A stretch of 60,479 nucleotides of DNA from Slackia isoflavoniconvertens (GCF_003725955.1 NZ_QIBZ01000015.1:1-60479), one strand, 5' to 3'; shown: positions 26,584-36,829, numbered from the stretch's first letter. Made by a program: numbers and translations. Notes: a model not told the origin generated them from the letters alone.

Positions 26584-26925
26584 ATCGGCATATTCCATTG
26601 TCGGCCACGACCTTGCGTCGGGAGCCTTCTTGATATTGAGACGGTAACACCCACGCGCATCGACCGTCGCAGTATGTGAGCGAATATCTTCCTGCGCAAG
26701 CGAGGCGAAAAGACACCCCATTTTCCGCGTGCCCGCAAAGAATTCAGGGTGCCACTGAACCCCCATGATGAACGACCTGTCACGCACCTCAACCGCCTCT
26801 ACCAGCCCATCAGGGCCATATGCAACAGGGTCGAGCATGGGCGCCACCGTGCGCACTCCCTGATGATGCATGAAATTCGTAGCAAGGCGATCGGTCTCCA
26901 AAATGCGGCCCTCTGAAACCCACAT
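26575..26925 (-). pseudogene. 3' fragment of a class I glutamine amidotransferase (PuuD/peptidase C26 type)
   Basis: The readable part (about 117 codons) matches the second half of gamma-glutamyl hydrolase/PuuD-type proteins: NFMHHQGVRTVAP, DGLVEAVEVRD and the catalytic His/Glu motif GVQWHPEFF. The N-terminal half with the nucleophile cysteine is absent, and the DNA just upstream (26926-27000) is AT-rich and unrelated. No ribosome binding site precedes the first codon. It is a decayed, nonfunctional remnant. Confidence 0.75.
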
Positions 26926-27000
26926 ATTAACTAGGGATATAGGTTTCTTTATTTCGAGAAATTTGTCAAGGTATAGCTTCCGTAAAAGACCGAAAGAGCC

Positions 27001-27642
27001 TTACAGCGTTATAGCCTCGCCTGGATTGTCGGGTTCGGCGCCTGTCCATACCGAAATAGCATCCTGCACGCGCGCGGGCCACTCGCGAATATCGTAATAG
27101 GCCTGGTCATCATAGGTGCCCGTATCGCTCACCACGCCAACGGCTGACATACCCACGCCTTGCGCATCAAACACCGCGCGATATTGGTGGTATTTCTGCG
27201 TGACAATGGCCACGCTTTGCGCGCCATATACATTCGCAACGCGCCACATGGTGTCATACGTGTGATAGCCGCCCCCGTCGCAATAAATCGCCGATTCAGG
27301 AACACCCTGCGCAATGGCATAGGCCTTCATCGCGTTTGGTTCGTCGTAATTCGATTCGCGGCCGTCGCCAGACATAACGACAATGGGAGCCACGCCCCTG
27401 AAATACAAATCGATTGCCGCATCGACACGCTTTTGCAGAATAGGCGAAAGCGAGCCATCGGGCAGCACGCTCGCCCCAAGTACGACGATAGCGTCGCATG
27501 ACGCGACCCGGGACTGCTCGTATTTGTCCAACGTCGTAATGGCCGGATTCGCCGACAGCACAACGCACGCATTAATGCCGCCCACGGCGACAATCGCCGC
27601 AACCGCAATTGCCAACACGAATTTGAACAAACCTTTAAGCAC
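27001..27642 (-). CDS. YdcF/SanA-like DUF218 envelope protein
   Basis: About 213 residues: one N-terminal membrane anchor (VLAIAVAAIVAVGGINACVVL) followed by the DUF218 domain, with DAIVVLGASVLPDGSLSPIL, VMSGDGRESNYDEPNAM and VTQKYHQYRAVF. Members such as SanA affect envelope barrier function, and the catalytic role is not settled. GTG 27642 is chosen because GGAGGT stands five bases before it; the longer reading has no ribosome binding site. Confidence 0.85.
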   Translation of the reverse strand: MLKGLFKFVLAIAVAAIVAVGGINACVVLSANPAITTLDKYEQSRVASCDAIVVLGASVLPDGSLSPILQKRVDAAIDLYFRGVAPIVVMSGDGRESNYDEPNAMKAYAIAQGVPESAIYCDGGGYHTYDTMWRVANVYGAQSVAIVTQKYHQYRAVFDAQGVGMSAVGVVSDTGTYDDQAYYDIREWPARVQDAISVWTGAEPDNPGEAITL

Positions 27643-27710
27643 GCAAACCTCCTTCGTTTCCTGAGCGTCCCATAATAAGCCGCCTTTTCGCGGCCGCGCG
27701 AAGTCTCCCA

Positions 27711-27742
27711 AAAACAAGCAAGCCGCCCCCACAGGAGCGGCT
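27711..27742 (-). terminator. Intrinsic terminator downstream of leuS
   Basis: On the minus strand AGCCGCTCC and GGGGCGGCT pair around TGTG and are followed by TGCTTGTTTTTGG. It is about 230 nt past the leuS stop, beyond repeat copy B. Confidence 0.75.
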
Positions 27743-27755
27743 TATAAAAGATGCA

Positions 27756-27975
27756 TTCGCACTAGAAGTCAGCGAGCGGCACACTGGCGGGTGCAGTTCG
27801 GGCGTTGAAAATGCCTGTGGCATTTTCAATTCCTGCCTATGCGCCCGAGCGGGCGCGCCCAGCTCAGCTGGGCTCAGCGTACTTCGGTACGCGAGCCGAA
27901 GGCTGAACCCAAAATGCGCCGCCAGATTGCCGCGCAGCGTCGGCGCAATACGTCGGCCGTTAGGCCGACGTATTC
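27756..27975. repeat. Composite intergenic repeat, copy B
   Basis: It abuts the leuS stop codon. It begins with TTCGCAC...GTCAGCGAG, as do copies C and D. It then shows a GAAAATGCC/GGCATTTTC hairpin, the 33-bp block shared with copy A (27841-27873), a GCGTACTTCGGTACGC stem shared with copy D, and finally an AATACGTCGGCC / GGCCGACGTATT hairpin touching the stop. No ORF is present. Confidence 0.75.
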
Positions 27976-30546
27976 TTACTTCACAACGATATTCACCAGG
28001 CGGCCGGGAATAACGATCTTCTTGACAACCGTCTTGCCCTCAACGGCATTGGCGGCAGCCTCAAACGCCTTGGCGATGATGTCTTCCTCAGCAGAATCGG
28101 CGGCAACCGTGATGCGGGCCTTCACCTTGCCGTTGATTTGCACAGCAAGCTCAACCTCATCGGCCTTGGCCTTCTCGGGATCAAACTCGGGCCACGGCTG
28201 GTTATGGATGCTGGGCTCGTTGCCAAGCACCGTAGTCCACAGCTCTTCGGCCCAGTGCGGAGCAAACGGAGCAAGCAGCTTCACAATGACTTCGGCAACC
28301 TCGTCGCAACCAGCAGCCCACTCGGCGTTGGCAGCGCGCTCTTCGGCGCCGGCAGCACGCAGGAAGTCGTTCGTGCTGTTCACGAGCTCCATGATGGCAG
28401 CAATCGCGGTGTTGAAGTTGTTGCGGTCGATGTCATCGGACACTTTGCCCACCACACGATGGCGCTCGCGCATCAACGTCTTGAAGGCGTCGGCGGCATT
28501 CAGCTTGGAGCCGCCGTTAAACAGCGTATCCTCGCCCGCCTCGCGCTTCAGGTCGTACACAGCGCGCCACACGCGGTTCAGGAACTTGTACAGGCCCGCA
28601 AGGCCGTCTTCATTCCACAGCAGCTCCTTGTCGGGCGGAGCCATGAACAGAATGTAGCAGCGCACGGCATCGGCACCGTAGGCGGCAATCATGTCTTCAG
28701 GCGAAATAACGTTGCCCTTCGACTTCGACATAACGTCGCCGTGCTCGTCGAGCACCATGCCCTGGCACAGCAGATTCGTGAACGGTTCATCGAAGTTCAG
28801 CATGCCCTCGTCGCGCAGCACCTTCGTGAAGAAGCGGCTGTAGAGCAGGTGCAGAATAGCGTGCTCAATGCCGCCAATGTATTGGTCGACGGGCAGCCAC
28901 GAGTTCGCCTTATCGGAATCGAACGGGCGCTCGGTGTTATGGGGATCGGTATAGCGCATGTAATACCAGCTCGAGCACGTAAACGTGTCCATGGTATCGG
29001 TCTCGCGGCGAGCTTCGCCACCACACTTCGGGCACGTGCACTTCGCGAATTCTTCATGCGTGGCAAGCGTCTCACCAGCGGAAAGATCGATATCCTCGGG
29101 AAGGCGCACGGGCAAATCTTCCTCAGGAACGGGCACAACGCCGCATTTCGGGCAATGGATTGCCGGAATGGGATTGCCCCAATAGCGCTGACGAGAAATA
29201 AGCCAGTCGCGCAGGCGGAATTCCACCTTGCGACGGCCGCGGCCCATAGCCTCGAGCTCGGCGACGATGGCCGCCTCGCCCTCGGAATGCTTGCCGCCGG
29301 TCATGCCGGTGTATTTGCCCGACTGCACAAGCGTGCCTTCAGCAGCGTAGGCCTCGGGCCAATCGACCGAAGTAACCACGCGATTCTGCTCGTCTTTCAG
29401 CTGCTCGAACAGCGGGTCGTCATCACCCAAGATGATGGGAATGATGGGCAAATCATATTTGCGAGCGAATTCAAAGTCGCGCTGGTCACCGCATGGAACA
29501 GCCATAACGGCACCCGTGCCGTAATCGGCAACGACATAGTCGGCAACCCAGATGGGCAGCTTTTCGCCATTGATGGGATTGACCGCGTAACGGCCGGTGA
29601 ACTCTCCGTGCTTTTCGTGGTCACCCTGGGCGCGTTGCACCGCGGTGATCTTCTTGGAGGCCTCGACGAGGTCCATAACCGGCTTCTCGTATTCGGTGCC
29701 CTCGACAAGCGCCGCAAGACCCTTGTATTCAGGAGCAAGCACGAAGAAGCTCGCGCCAAACAGCGTGTCGGCACGCGTGGTGAACACGGTGATGATGTCG
29801 TCTTCAGCGGGCTCGGCGGGCACGTTGCCGTCTTTATCGCACAGCACGAAGTCGACCTCGGCGCCCTCGGAGCGGCCAATCCAGTTGGACTGCTGCTGCT
29901 TCACGCGCTCAGGCCAGCCTTCAAGCTGGTCAAGGTCGTCAAGCAATTCCTGCGCATAGTCGGTGATCTTCAGATACCACTGCGTGAGGTCGCGCTTCTC
30001 GATTTCAGAATCGCAGCGCCAGCAACGGCCCTCGATAACCTGTTCGTTCGCCAGAACAGTCTGGCAACCCGGGCACCAGTTCACAGGAGAGTTGCGACGC
30101 TCGACGAGGCCGCGCTCCCAGAATTTCTCGAAAATCCACTGACCCCAGCGATAGTACTCAGGGTCGCACGCAACAACGGTGCGGTCCCAGTCATAGGAAA
30201 AGCCCATGCGCTTAAAGCTGGCCTTCTGGGTTTCGATGTTGGCATACGTCCATTTGGCAGGATGGCTGTGGTGCTTGATGGCAGCATTTTCTGCAGGCAG
30301 GCCAAAGGCATCCCAACCCATGGGGTGCAAAACGTCGAAGCCCTTCATGCGATAGTAGCGAGCAATAACGTCGCCAATCGAATAGTTGCGGGCGTGGCCC
30401 ATGTGAATGTCACCCGAGGGATACGGGAACATTTCCAAGATGTACTTCTTGGGACGCCCGTCTTCTTCATGCACCTTGTTGATGCCGCTTTCTTCCCAAG
30501 CCGCTTGCCAACGCGGCTCGATCTCGAGAGGGTTGTATTCCTTCAT
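27976..30546 (-). CDS. leuS: Leucyl-tRNA synthetase
   Basis: The 856-residue class I synthetase has the HIGH-type motif DIHMGHARN (about residue 46), the KMSKS-type motif VMSKSKGN (about 625), the editing insertion (about 225-420) and bacterial zinc-ribbon cysteines (CPGCQTV...CWRC and CPKCG). The C-terminal anticodon and tail domains are complete. The ATG at 30546 has only a modest purine-rich site (GGAGCACAC). A cognate tRNA-Leu lies elsewhere in the window (60161). Confidence 0.96.
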   Translation of the reverse strand: MKEYNPLEIEPRWQAAWEESGINKVHEEDGRPKKYILEMFPYPSGDIHMGHARNYSIGDVIARYYRMKGFDVLHPMGWDAFGLPAENAAIKHHSHPAKWTYANIETQKASFKRMGFSYDWDRTVVACDPEYYRWGQWIFEKFWERGLVERRNSPVNWCPGCQTVLANEQVIEGRCWRCDSEIEKRDLTQWYLKITDYAQELLDDLDQLEGWPERVKQQQSNWIGRSEGAEVDFVLCDKDGNVPAEPAEDDIITVFTTRADTLFGASFFVLAPEYKGLAALVEGTEYEKPVMDLVEASKKITAVQRAQGDHEKHGEFTGRYAVNPINGEKLPIWVADYVVADYGTGAVMAVPCGDQRDFEFARKYDLPIIPIILGDDDPLFEQLKDEQNRVVTSVDWPEAYAAEGTLVQSGKYTGMTGGKHSEGEAAIVAELEAMGRGRRKVEFRLRDWLISRQRYWGNPIPAIHCPKCGVVPVPEEDLPVRLPEDIDLSAGETLATHEEFAKCTCPKCGGEARRETDTMDTFTCSSWYYMRYTDPHNTERPFDSDKANSWLPVDQYIGGIEHAILHLLYSRFFTKVLRDEGMLNFDEPFTNLLCQGMVLDEHGDVMSKSKGNVISPEDMIAAYGADAVRCYILFMAPPDKELLWNEDGLAGLYKFLNRVWRAVYDLKREAGEDTLFNGGSKLNAADAFKTLMRERHRVVGKVSDDIDRNNFNTAIAAIMELVNSTNDFLRAAGAEERAANAEWAAGCDEVAEVIVKLLAPFAPHWAEELWTTVLGNEPSIHNQPWPEFDPEKAKADEVELAVQINGKVKARITVAADSAEEDIIAKAFEAAANAVEGKTVVKKIVIPGRLVNIVVK

Positions 30547-30631
30547 GTGTGCTCCTGCTAATCCGGAACTTCAGCGCATACGCATGCGCAACGATAATTT
30601 GACTATTGTAACGCGCCTTTGCGCTCCGTAC

Positions 30632-30657
30632 AAAAAAACGTCCGCAAACGCGGACGC
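30632..30657 (-). terminator. Intrinsic terminator upstream of leuS
   Basis: CGTCCGC and GCGGACG pair around GTTT, followed on the minus strand by seven T. It closes the transcript of the RlpA-like gene. The interval 30661-30850 also holds a larger CCGCCC/GGGCGG hairpin (30775-30820) but no gene. Confidence 0.85.
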
Positions 30658-30850
30658 TAATTCAGCTCAATAGAAAATATTCAAATGAAATTCAACGAGC
30701 TCGGGCTTGGATTGAATATGGAACCGCTCGCCAGCCCGCCGTGCGATACGCATTGGGAAACGCATTGATCGAGACCGCCCTTTCTTTACATAGTGTTCCA
30801 TTGCGTAAAGAAGCGGGCGGCGTAGCCCCTAACGATGCGGGCACTTGCCC

Positions 30851-31966
30851 CTACAGGAAACGGTAAGAAACGGTGCGCACGCCCCAATCGAAACAGCTGC
30901 TCGCGCCAAGGGCCTTCCATACACCAGGCTGCAAATCGAGCGCACGGGAGCCACCGCCCAGGCCACCGCAGTCGTTCACCACGGCGACAACCGTGCGGCC
31001 ACCATAGCTGATTTCGACCGAGCGCCCAAAATAGGATCGGTAGTTGGGCATAGACATAGGGACAGCCACGCCCATAGAGCTTTCGCTGACGATTGCGCCC
31101 GTCGCGGTGTGGGCGCCCAGCGTGCCATCGCTCGTTGAGCCGTAGGCGGAAACAACGCCAGACTGCCAACCCGAGGTGCTCGTATTCGAGGAATTGGAAT
31201 TGTTCGAGCTTGAACCGTTCGAGTTGCTCGATCCGCTCGACGAGCCGCTTGAAGATTGGTTGCCGGAATTCGACGCAGCGCCGTTGCCAGATTCCTCCGC
31301 TTTTTCGGCGGCGCCCTTCGATTCCTCCGCAGGGGCTTGCTCGGTTTGAGATTGGGCTTCCTGCTGGGCCTTCAGCGCTTCAGCCTGCTTTTGCAGCTCG
31401 GCCAAACGAGCGGCTTCGGCAGCAGCCTGGGCATCGCTTAAGTGCGCGGTGGCCTGGGCCACGACCTGCTGAGCTTCGGTTTGCTTGGCTTCGGCATCGG
31501 AAATGGCCTTGACCTGTTCGTCTTTTTTCTTGTTCAAATCGTCGAGGGCGTCGTTAAGCGTAGCTTCGAGCTGCTTCTGCTCTGCGATTTGACGAGCTTG
31601 GTCTTCCTGAATCGCATCGAAATACTGCATGTTATTCACGAGATCAGAGATGCTTTGCGACTCGAGCAATACTTTAATAAGTGAGATGCCGCCTGTTTTG
31701 TACTCCTGAGTGGCATAGATGCCAAGCTTGTTTCGACCGGTCTGAGCAGCCGCCTGCGCGTCCATCACGCCCTGAGTGGCCTCATCGATTTGCTGCTGCA
31801 ATTCCTCTGCCTGCTTAACAAGAGCTTCATGCTCCGAAGCAATTTGAGACATGCGAGCTTCGGCGGCACTGAGCGCGTTCTGGGCGTCACTCACCTCGTC
31901 GGCATAGGCGGGTGCGGCGCACGCGAAGGTCAGCGAGCCAGCGGACAGAACGCCCGCGAGCAGCAA
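30851..31966 (-). CDS. Secreted coiled-coil protein with RlpA-like double-psi barrel
   Basis: About 371 residues: signal sequence ending APAYA before DEV, a long coiled coil (about residues 25-205) resembling CwlO/PcsB N-domains, a low-complexity Ser/Asn/Gly linker (about 215-265), and a ~100-residue C-terminal double-psi beta-barrel with VAVVNDCGGLGGGSRALDL, the RlpA/Rpf-type fold involved in peptidoglycan turnover. The start is unresolved: the only canonical in-frame codon, TTG 31966, leaves the signal without its basic n-region and has no ribosome binding site. The frame continues upstream through a good basic/hydrophobic leader (about 31967-32014) until a stop, with no ATG/GTG/TTG there. 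Confidence 0.75.
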   Translation of the reverse strand: MLLAGVLSAGSLTFACAAPAYADEVSDAQNALSAAEARMSQIASEHEALVKQAEELQQQIDEATQGVMDAQAAAQTGRNKLGIYATQEYKTGGISLIKVLLESQSISDLVNNMQYFDAIQEDQARQIAEQKQLEATLNDALDDLNKKKDEQVKAISDAEAKQTEAQQVVAQATAHLSDAQAAAEAARLAELQKQAEALKAQQEAQSQTEQAPAEESKGAAEKAEESGNGAASNSGNQSSSGSSSGSSNSNGSSSNNSNSSNTSTSGWQSGVVSAYGSTSDGTLGAHTATGAIVSESSMGVAVPMSMPNYRSYFGRSVEISYGGRTVVAVVNDCGGLGGGSRALDLQPGVWKALGASSCFDWGVRTVSYRFL

Positions 31967-32181
31967 CGCCGTTATGTTGGAAAAGGTTTTGATATAAACC
32001 GCTTTCGTCGTTTTTCTCTACGCCGCCAACCGCGCTCAATGCGCCATTAGCAGTGGCGGAAACCCGCCTTCCTATACCCACGAATCGTGTGGGAAAGAAA
32101 CACAACCGCCTATTTTGAACAAACTCCCTGGTAAAGTCAATGCGAGTAGTTCACACCCCACATTAGTAACGTTTGCCCATG

Positions 32182-32208
32182 TAAAAAGCGACCCCGAGGG
32201 GTCGCTTT
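32182..32208 (-). terminator. Intrinsic terminator of guaB
   Basis: AAAGCGACCCC and GGGGTCGCTTT pair with a tiny loop and are followed by TTTTTAC on the minus strand, 30 nt past the guaB stop. Confidence 0.9.
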
Positions 32209-32238
32209 CCGTGCTGTTATTTGTTCAAAACGCAGCTT

Positions 32239-33756
32239 TTAGCGGACGCGAGAAGCGTACGGCGTCTTGTCTTTCAGCAAAACGTCGTGAGCACCGCCCT
32301 CGACGATGGAGGTCGAAGACACGGTAGTGAGCTTCGCCTTGTCGCGGAACTCAGGAATCGTGAGCGCGCCGCAGTTGCACATCGTGGACTTGATCTTGAG
32401 CAGCGTAACGGCAATGTTGTCCTTCAGGCTGCCAGCGTAAGGCACGTACGAGTCGACGCCCTCTTCGAAGGAAAGGCTCTTCTTGCCGCCGAGGTCGTAA
32501 CGGCCCCAGTTGCGAGCGCGGGCAGAACCCTCGCCCCAGTATTCCTTCATGTAGGTGCCGTTGACCATGACTTTGGCCGACGGGGACTCGTCGAAACGCG
32601 CGAAGTAACGGCCGAGCATCACGAAGTCGGCGCCCATGGCGAGCGCGAGCGAGATGTGGTGGTCGTACACGATGCCGCCATCAGAGCAGATGGGCACGTA
32701 GATGCCGGTCTCCTCGAAGTACTCGTCACGAGCCTTGGCGACTTCGATGGTCGCGGTAGCCTGGCCACGGCCGATACCCTTGGTCTCACGGGTGATGCAG
32801 ATGGAACCGCCACCGATACCGACCTTGATGAAGTCGGCGCCAGCCTCGGCGAGGAAGCGGAAGCCTTCGCGGTCGACAACGTTGCCGGCACCGATTTTCA
32901 CATCGTTGCCGTAGTGCTCGCGCACCCATTCGATGGTCATCTTCTGCCAGTCAGAATAGCCCTCGGAAGAGTCGATGCACAAAACGTCGGCGCCAGCCTC
33001 GACCAGAGCGGGAACACGCTCGGCGTAGTCGCGGGAGTTGATGCCCGCGCCAACCAGGTAGCGCTTCTCGTTGTCGAGCAGCTCGAGCGGGTTTTCCTTA
33101 TGGGTGTCGTAGTCTTGACGGAACACGAGGTAGCACAGGTTATCGTTCGCGTCGACGATAGGCAGGCTGTTGAGCTTGTGATCCCAGATGATGTCGTTGG
33201 CTTCCTTGAGCGAGGTGCCTTCGGTAGCAACCACGAGATTCTCGCGGGGAGTCATGAACTCGGAAACCTTGGTGTCGAGCGACATGCGCGAAAGGCGATA
33301 GTCGCGCTCGGTAACGATGCCGAGCAGCTTGCCGCCAGCCTGGCCGTTATCGGTGACGGGCATGGTGGAATGGCCGGTTTGCTCCTTCAGGGCGACGACT
33401 TCCTCGAGCGTGGTGTCGGGCGAAAGGTTGGTGTCGGAAACGACGAAGCCGGCCTTGTACGCCTTCACGCGAGCGACCATGGCCGCTTCGCTCTCGATGG
33501 TCTGGTTGCCGTAAATAAACGAAATGCCACCTTCAGTGGCGAGGGCAACAGCCATGTGGTCGTCAGAAACAGCGGCCATAATTGCCGACACCATGGGGAT
33601 GTTCAGCGAAATGGGGCACTCTTCCTGACCCTTGCGGTAACGCACCAGCGGCGTTTTCAAGTCAACCTTCGCAGGGATGCAGGACGCCGGGGTGTGGCCC
33701 GGGACCAGCAAATACTCATTGAACGTACGCGAGGGTTCCTCGTAGTAGAACGCCAT
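32239..33756 (-). CDS. guaB: Inosine-5'-monophosphate dehydrogenase
   Basis: The 505-residue enzyme converts IMP to XMP with NAD in guanine nucleotide synthesis. The catalytic cysteine loop is [20 protein letters not shown] (about residues 313-332). A pair of CBS domains occupies about residues 95-220, and the IMP phosphate site is [10 protein letters not shown] with [13 protein letters not shown]. The flap region ([12 protein letters not shown]) is typical. The ATG follows AAGGAG. A TATAAT box at 33803-33808 on the minus strand is the likely -10 element. Confidence 0.95.
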   Translation of the reverse strand: MAFYYEEPSRTFNEYLLVPGHTPASCIPAKVDLKTPLVRYRKGQEECPISLNIPMVSAIMAAVSDDHMAVALATEGGISFIYGNQTIESEAAMVARVKAYKAGFVVSDTNLSPDTTLEEVVALKEQTGHSTMPVTDNGQAGGKLLGIVTERDYRLSRMSLDTKVSEFMTPRENLVVATEGTSLKEANDIIWDHKLNSLPIVDANDNLCYLVFRQDYDTHKENPLELLDNEKRYLVGAGINSRDYAERVPALVEAGADVLCIDSSEGYSDWQKMTIEWVREHYGNDVKIGAGNVVDREGFRFLAEAGADFIKVGIGGGSICITRETKGIGRGQATATIEVAKARDEYFEETGIYVPICSDGGIVYDHHISLALAMGADFVMLGRYFARFDESPSAKVMVNGTYMKEYWGEGSARARNWGRYDLGGKKSLSFEEGVDSYVPYAGSLKDNIAVTLLKIKSTMCNCGALTIPEFRDKAKLTTVSSTSIVEGGAHDVLLKDKTPYASRVR

Positions 33757-33802
33757 CTGATGTCTCCTTCGGTTTGTGTGTTTTCCGGAACGTTAACGGA
33801 AT

Positions 33803-33808
33803 ATTATA
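33803..33808 (-). promoter_or_regulatory. -10 box of guaB
   Basis: A perfect TATAAT on the minus strand lies 47 bp upstream of the guaB ATG. No convincing -35 hexamer is found at 16-18 bp, so the promoter may depend on an activator. Confidence 0.5.
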
Positions 33809-33942
33809 TGCGCCCCCAACGCGCGAATGCCATAGCTCCAAACAAATTCAAAGGACGCACGAAACTGAAGGGCGGGATGCAGCAATAAGGCGACGAAACG
33901 ACACTGGCCAAGGGCGAAAGGCAAGAAAACGCCCATGAGCGG

Positions 33943-34026
33943 TTATTCATCGAATTCCGCCCAAATGATCTCGTCGATTTTGGACAGCACGCCGAGTCGA
34001 CGGTGACACCTACAGCATTCAGCCAC
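33943..34026 (-). CDS. 27-residue mini-protein or relic with a zinc-ribbon-like N-terminus
   Basis: A GTG at 34026 is preceded by GAGGGG at five bases and opens a frame of 27 residues (MAECCRCHRRLGVLSKIDE, then IIWAEFDE). The opening CCxC-RRLGVLSK resembles the first strand of small zinc-ribbon domains of the DUF4428 type. It could be a true micro-protein or the first exon-like remnant of a longer gene. It lies 46 bp after the WYL regulator gene, past a CCACGC/GCGTGG hairpin (34052-34068). The rest of 33757-33942 shows no gene. Confidence 0.35.
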   Translation of the reverse strand: MAECCRCHRRLGVLSKIDEIIWAEFDE

Positions 34027-34072
34027 GAAAACCCCTCACACTACAACTCAACCACGCTTTCGGCGTGGACCC

Positions 34073-35068
34073 TTACTGGTAATTCTCCAGGATTGCCGAT
34101 AGGTATCCCGCATATGCCTGGCGCAACGACTGCGGCTCTTCGATTTGCACGCTCGACCCGAACGTCGCGAGCCACCCGTAAAACGTGGGCGCGGCCATAA
34201 CCGTCACGCACACGCGCGCCCAACCGTCTTCCGCAGGCAGCACTTCGACATCTTTACCGAAACGGTCGACAATCGCACTCATCACAGACCCGCGCACGAG
34301 CAGCGTGACACCGACCGATTCGCCATGGAACATGCCGAATACACGCTGCTGATGCTTGGCCACGTCAAATGATGATATCTCATCGTTGCGCGTGGCCGTT
34401 TCACTCGACACCTCGAGGTTCTGCATTCTATCGACGCGGTAATGAGTGAAACCGGCGTATTTGTCATTCCATACAATGAGATAGTATTCATCGTCCATAT
34501 ATGCAAGCTGAACAGGGGTTTCTTTATATATCTCGCTTCCATCCCCATGCTTGCTCGTAACGCGCTTCTTATGCTCGTCGTATTTGAAATAGCGGAATTC
34601 GATTTTGCGGCGAAGCGATATCGCGCGCTGAATGGCGTCGATGTTGTAGAACACCGACTCGTTTTGGCTCTTGATACGGCCCTCGACGTGCACCTGCTTT
34701 CGCAGGTTTTCGTCCATGTATTTGCTGCCGAGCTTTCCGATGCCTTCGACGAGGGAGCGACTCTTGCTTTCGGTAAGGAATTTCGACGACTGCACGGCAT
34801 CGGCCAGAAGCAGCAGCTCTTGCTCTTGGAAATCGCGCGTGGCCAAGCCGTATTCGACGGGCGCGCGATTGTACTTCAGAATGTTGTAGCCGAATGCACG
34901 CAAACAATCGATATCACGATACAAGGTTTTACGTTCGACATTCACGCCGACCTCGGCGAGCTTTCCGATGATTTGCGGCGCGGTAAGGCCGTGACCGTCG
35001 TCGGTCTCGCGCTCGAAAATGCGAGCCAAATGCAACAGCTTCAATTTGCTTGCGACAACTTCGGCCAT
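34073..35068 (-). CDS. WYL-domain transcriptional regulator
   Basis: About 331 residues: an N-terminal winged helix (KLLHLARIFERETDDGHGLTAPQIIGKL...YRDIDCLRAFG, about residues 8-60), then a WYL domain (RKIEFRYFKYDEHKKR...PVQLAYMDDEYYLIVWNDKYAGFTHYRVDRM, about 155-240) and a WCX tail. WYL proteins sense ligands such as nucleic acid fragments. ATG 35068 with GGAGCGAAC before it is preferred over an ATG 28 codons upstream. The target is unknown; the neighbour on the plus strand is the M18 aminopeptidase, whose promoter region it shares. Confidence 0.88.
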   Translation of the reverse strand: MAEVVASKLKLLHLARIFERETDDGHGLTAPQIIGKLAEVGVNVERKTLYRDIDCLRAFGYNILKYNRAPVEYGLATRDFQEQELLLLADAVQSSKFLTESKSRSLVEGIGKLGSKYMDENLRKQVHVEGRIKSQNESVFYNIDAIQRAISLRRKIEFRYFKYDEHKKRVTSKHGDGSEIYKETPVQLAYMDDEYYLIVWNDKYAGFTHYRVDRMQNLEVSSETATRNDEISSFDVAKHQQRVFGMFHGESVGVTLLVRGSVMSAIVDRFGKDVEVLPAEDGWARVCVTVMAAPTFYGWLATFGSSVQIEEPQSLRQAYAGYLSAILENYQ

Positions 35069-35266
35069 GTTCGCTCCAATCGCCAACGCCCATGCTTTGC
35101 TCGAAACAATTATATTCCGAAAAAGAAGATGAGTGTCCCTTGTGGTGTACACACCGAAGAAGGCTTTCGGTTAAGACCATTCTGTTTCGTTTCGCCGCCG
35201 ACACGCCGCCGCGCCCATTCCCTTCTATAATGCGCTTGTGAGAATTCCCAAGCGAAAGGAACTGCT

Positions 35267-36691
35267 TTGGAGCACAAGAACGCATGGCTCGCATACGACG
35301 AGCCGCAGCTGGCCGAGCTCGAGAAGCTCGCGACCGACTACATCGATTTCATCAGCGCCAACAAAACCGAGCGCGAATGCGTGGCGACCGCCATCGAACA
35401 GGCGCGCGAGGCGGGTTACGTTTCGCTCGACGAGGCGCGTGCCGCGGGCAAGCAACTTGTTGCGGGCGACAAGGTCTACGCCGAGCTGTACGGCAAAACC
35501 ATCATCTTGGCGCACATCGGCAGCCGTCCCATGCAGGACGGCCTAAACATTCTGGGCGCGCACGTCGACAGCCCGCGTTTGGATATCAAGCAAAACCCGC
35601 TCTACGAATCGGGCGATTTGGCGCTGCTCGACACGCATTACTACGGCGGCATCAAGAAGTACCAATGGGTCACGCTGCCGCTCGCCATTCACGGCGTTAT
35701 CGCGAAAAAAGACGGCAGCGTTGAGCGCGTGAATGTGGGCGAAGACGCGGGCGACCCCGTGTTCTGTATCACTGACCTGCTCATTCACCTCGCCAACGAC
35801 CAAATGCAGAAGAAGGCCTCTGAGGTTGTCGAAGGCGAAAACCTCGACGTGCTCGCAGGTGGCCGCCCTGCCGCAAAGACGGAAGATAAGGAAAACGCCG
35901 AGAAAACCGAACTCGAGAAGCTCGCGGAAAAAGAACCCGTGAAAGCGACCATGCTCGCGCTGCTCGCCGAGAAATACGGCATGGAAGAAGAGGACTTCCT
36001 TTCGAGCGAGCTCGAGGTCGTTCCCGCCGGCCGCGCACGCGAGCTGGGCTTCGACCGCTCCATGGTGCTCGGCTACGGCCACGACGATCGCGTATGCGCC
36101 TTCCCCAGCTTGGTCGCGCAGCTTGAGGCGAGCGACCTTGAGAAAACGGGCATCTGCATTTTGGTCGATAAGGAAGAAATCGGCAGCGTGGGCGCTACGG
36201 GCATGACATCGATGTTCTTCGAGAACACCATCGCCGAACTCATGGACCTTGCTGGCCAGGCAGGCGATTTGCCGCTGCGTCGTTGCCTCGCGAATTCCTC
36301 CATGCTTTCGAGCGACGTGTCTGCGGGCTTCGACCCCAGCTATGCGAGCGCTTTCGAAACGAAGAACGCCGCCTATCTGGGCCGCGGCGTGGTGTTCAAC
36401 AAGTTCACCGGTGCGCGCGGCAAAAGCGGTTCGAACGACGCGAACGCTGAATACATGGCCAAGATTCGCTCCATCATGGACAAGGGCAACGCCGCGTTCC
36501 AAACCGCCGAGCTCGGCCGCGTCGACGTGGGCGGCGGTGGAACTATCGCCTACATTCTGGCCGAATACGGCATGAATGTCATCGACTGTGGCGTGCCGGT
36601 GCTCTCGATGCATGCGCCGTGGGAAGTGGTCGATAAGGCCGACATATATGAAGCGCTGAAAGCCTACCGCGCATTCCTGAAATACGCTTAG
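35267..36691 (+). CDS. M18-family aminopeptidase
   Basis: The 474-residue cytoplasmic zinc aminopeptidase cleaves N-terminal residues, often acidic or hydrophobic. Family marks are the metal ligand HVDSPRLDIKQNPLYE (about residues 98-113), the catalytic/metal pair CILVDKEEIGSVGATGM (about 305-320), and the third ligand region PVLSMHAPWEVVDKAD (about 440). Residues ~195-225 form a charged Lys/Glu insert. TTG 35267 is the start (GAAAGGA nine bases before). A TATAAT at 35226-35231 is a probable -10 element. Confidence 0.9.
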   Translation: MEHKNAWLAYDEPQLAELEKLATDYIDFISANKTERECVATAIEQAREAGYVSLDEARAAGKQLVAGDKVYAELYGKTIILAHIGSRPMQDGLNILGAHVDSPRLDIKQNPLYESGDLALLDTHYYGGIKKYQWVTLPLAIHGVIAKKDGSVERVNVGEDAGDPVFCITDLLIHLANDQMQKKASEVVEGENLDVLAGGRPAAKTEDKENAEKTELEKLAEKEPVKATMLALLAEKYGMEEEDFLSSELEVVPAGRARELGFDRSMVLGYGHDDRVCAFPSLVAQLEASDLEKTGICILVDKEEIGSVGATGMTSMFFENTIAELMDLAGQAGDLPLRRCLANSSMLSSDVSAGFDPSYASAFETKNAAYLGRGVVFNKFTGARGKSGSNDANAEYMAKIRSIMDKGNAAFQTAELGRVDVGGGGTIAYILAEYGMNVIDCGVPVLSMHAPWEVVDKADIYEALKAYRAFLKYA

Positions 36692-36700
36692 CGCTACACG

Positions 36701-36744
36701 CGCGAAACGCTCGGCTTAATCCGTCGTTTCGCGCCCCTTTTATA
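36701..36744 (+). terminator. Intrinsic terminator of the M18 aminopeptidase gene
   Basis: CGCGAAACG and CGTTTCGCG pair across a 15-nt loop and are followed by CCCCTTTTATAT. Confidence 0.7.
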
Positions 36745-36829
36745 TGAGCACAAATCGACCCGCGCGCCCGCCGCGTGGGTCGTGTGCGTTTGCACGCACG
36801 ACCAAGCAACCGACCCAAGGAGCAATCTG

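Noticed and set aside
30547-30631. T-box leader before leuS (also looked for before hisS, cysE and lysS)
   Set aside because: No T-box sequence (TGGNACCGCG) or specifier/antiterminator structure is present; the intervals are short.
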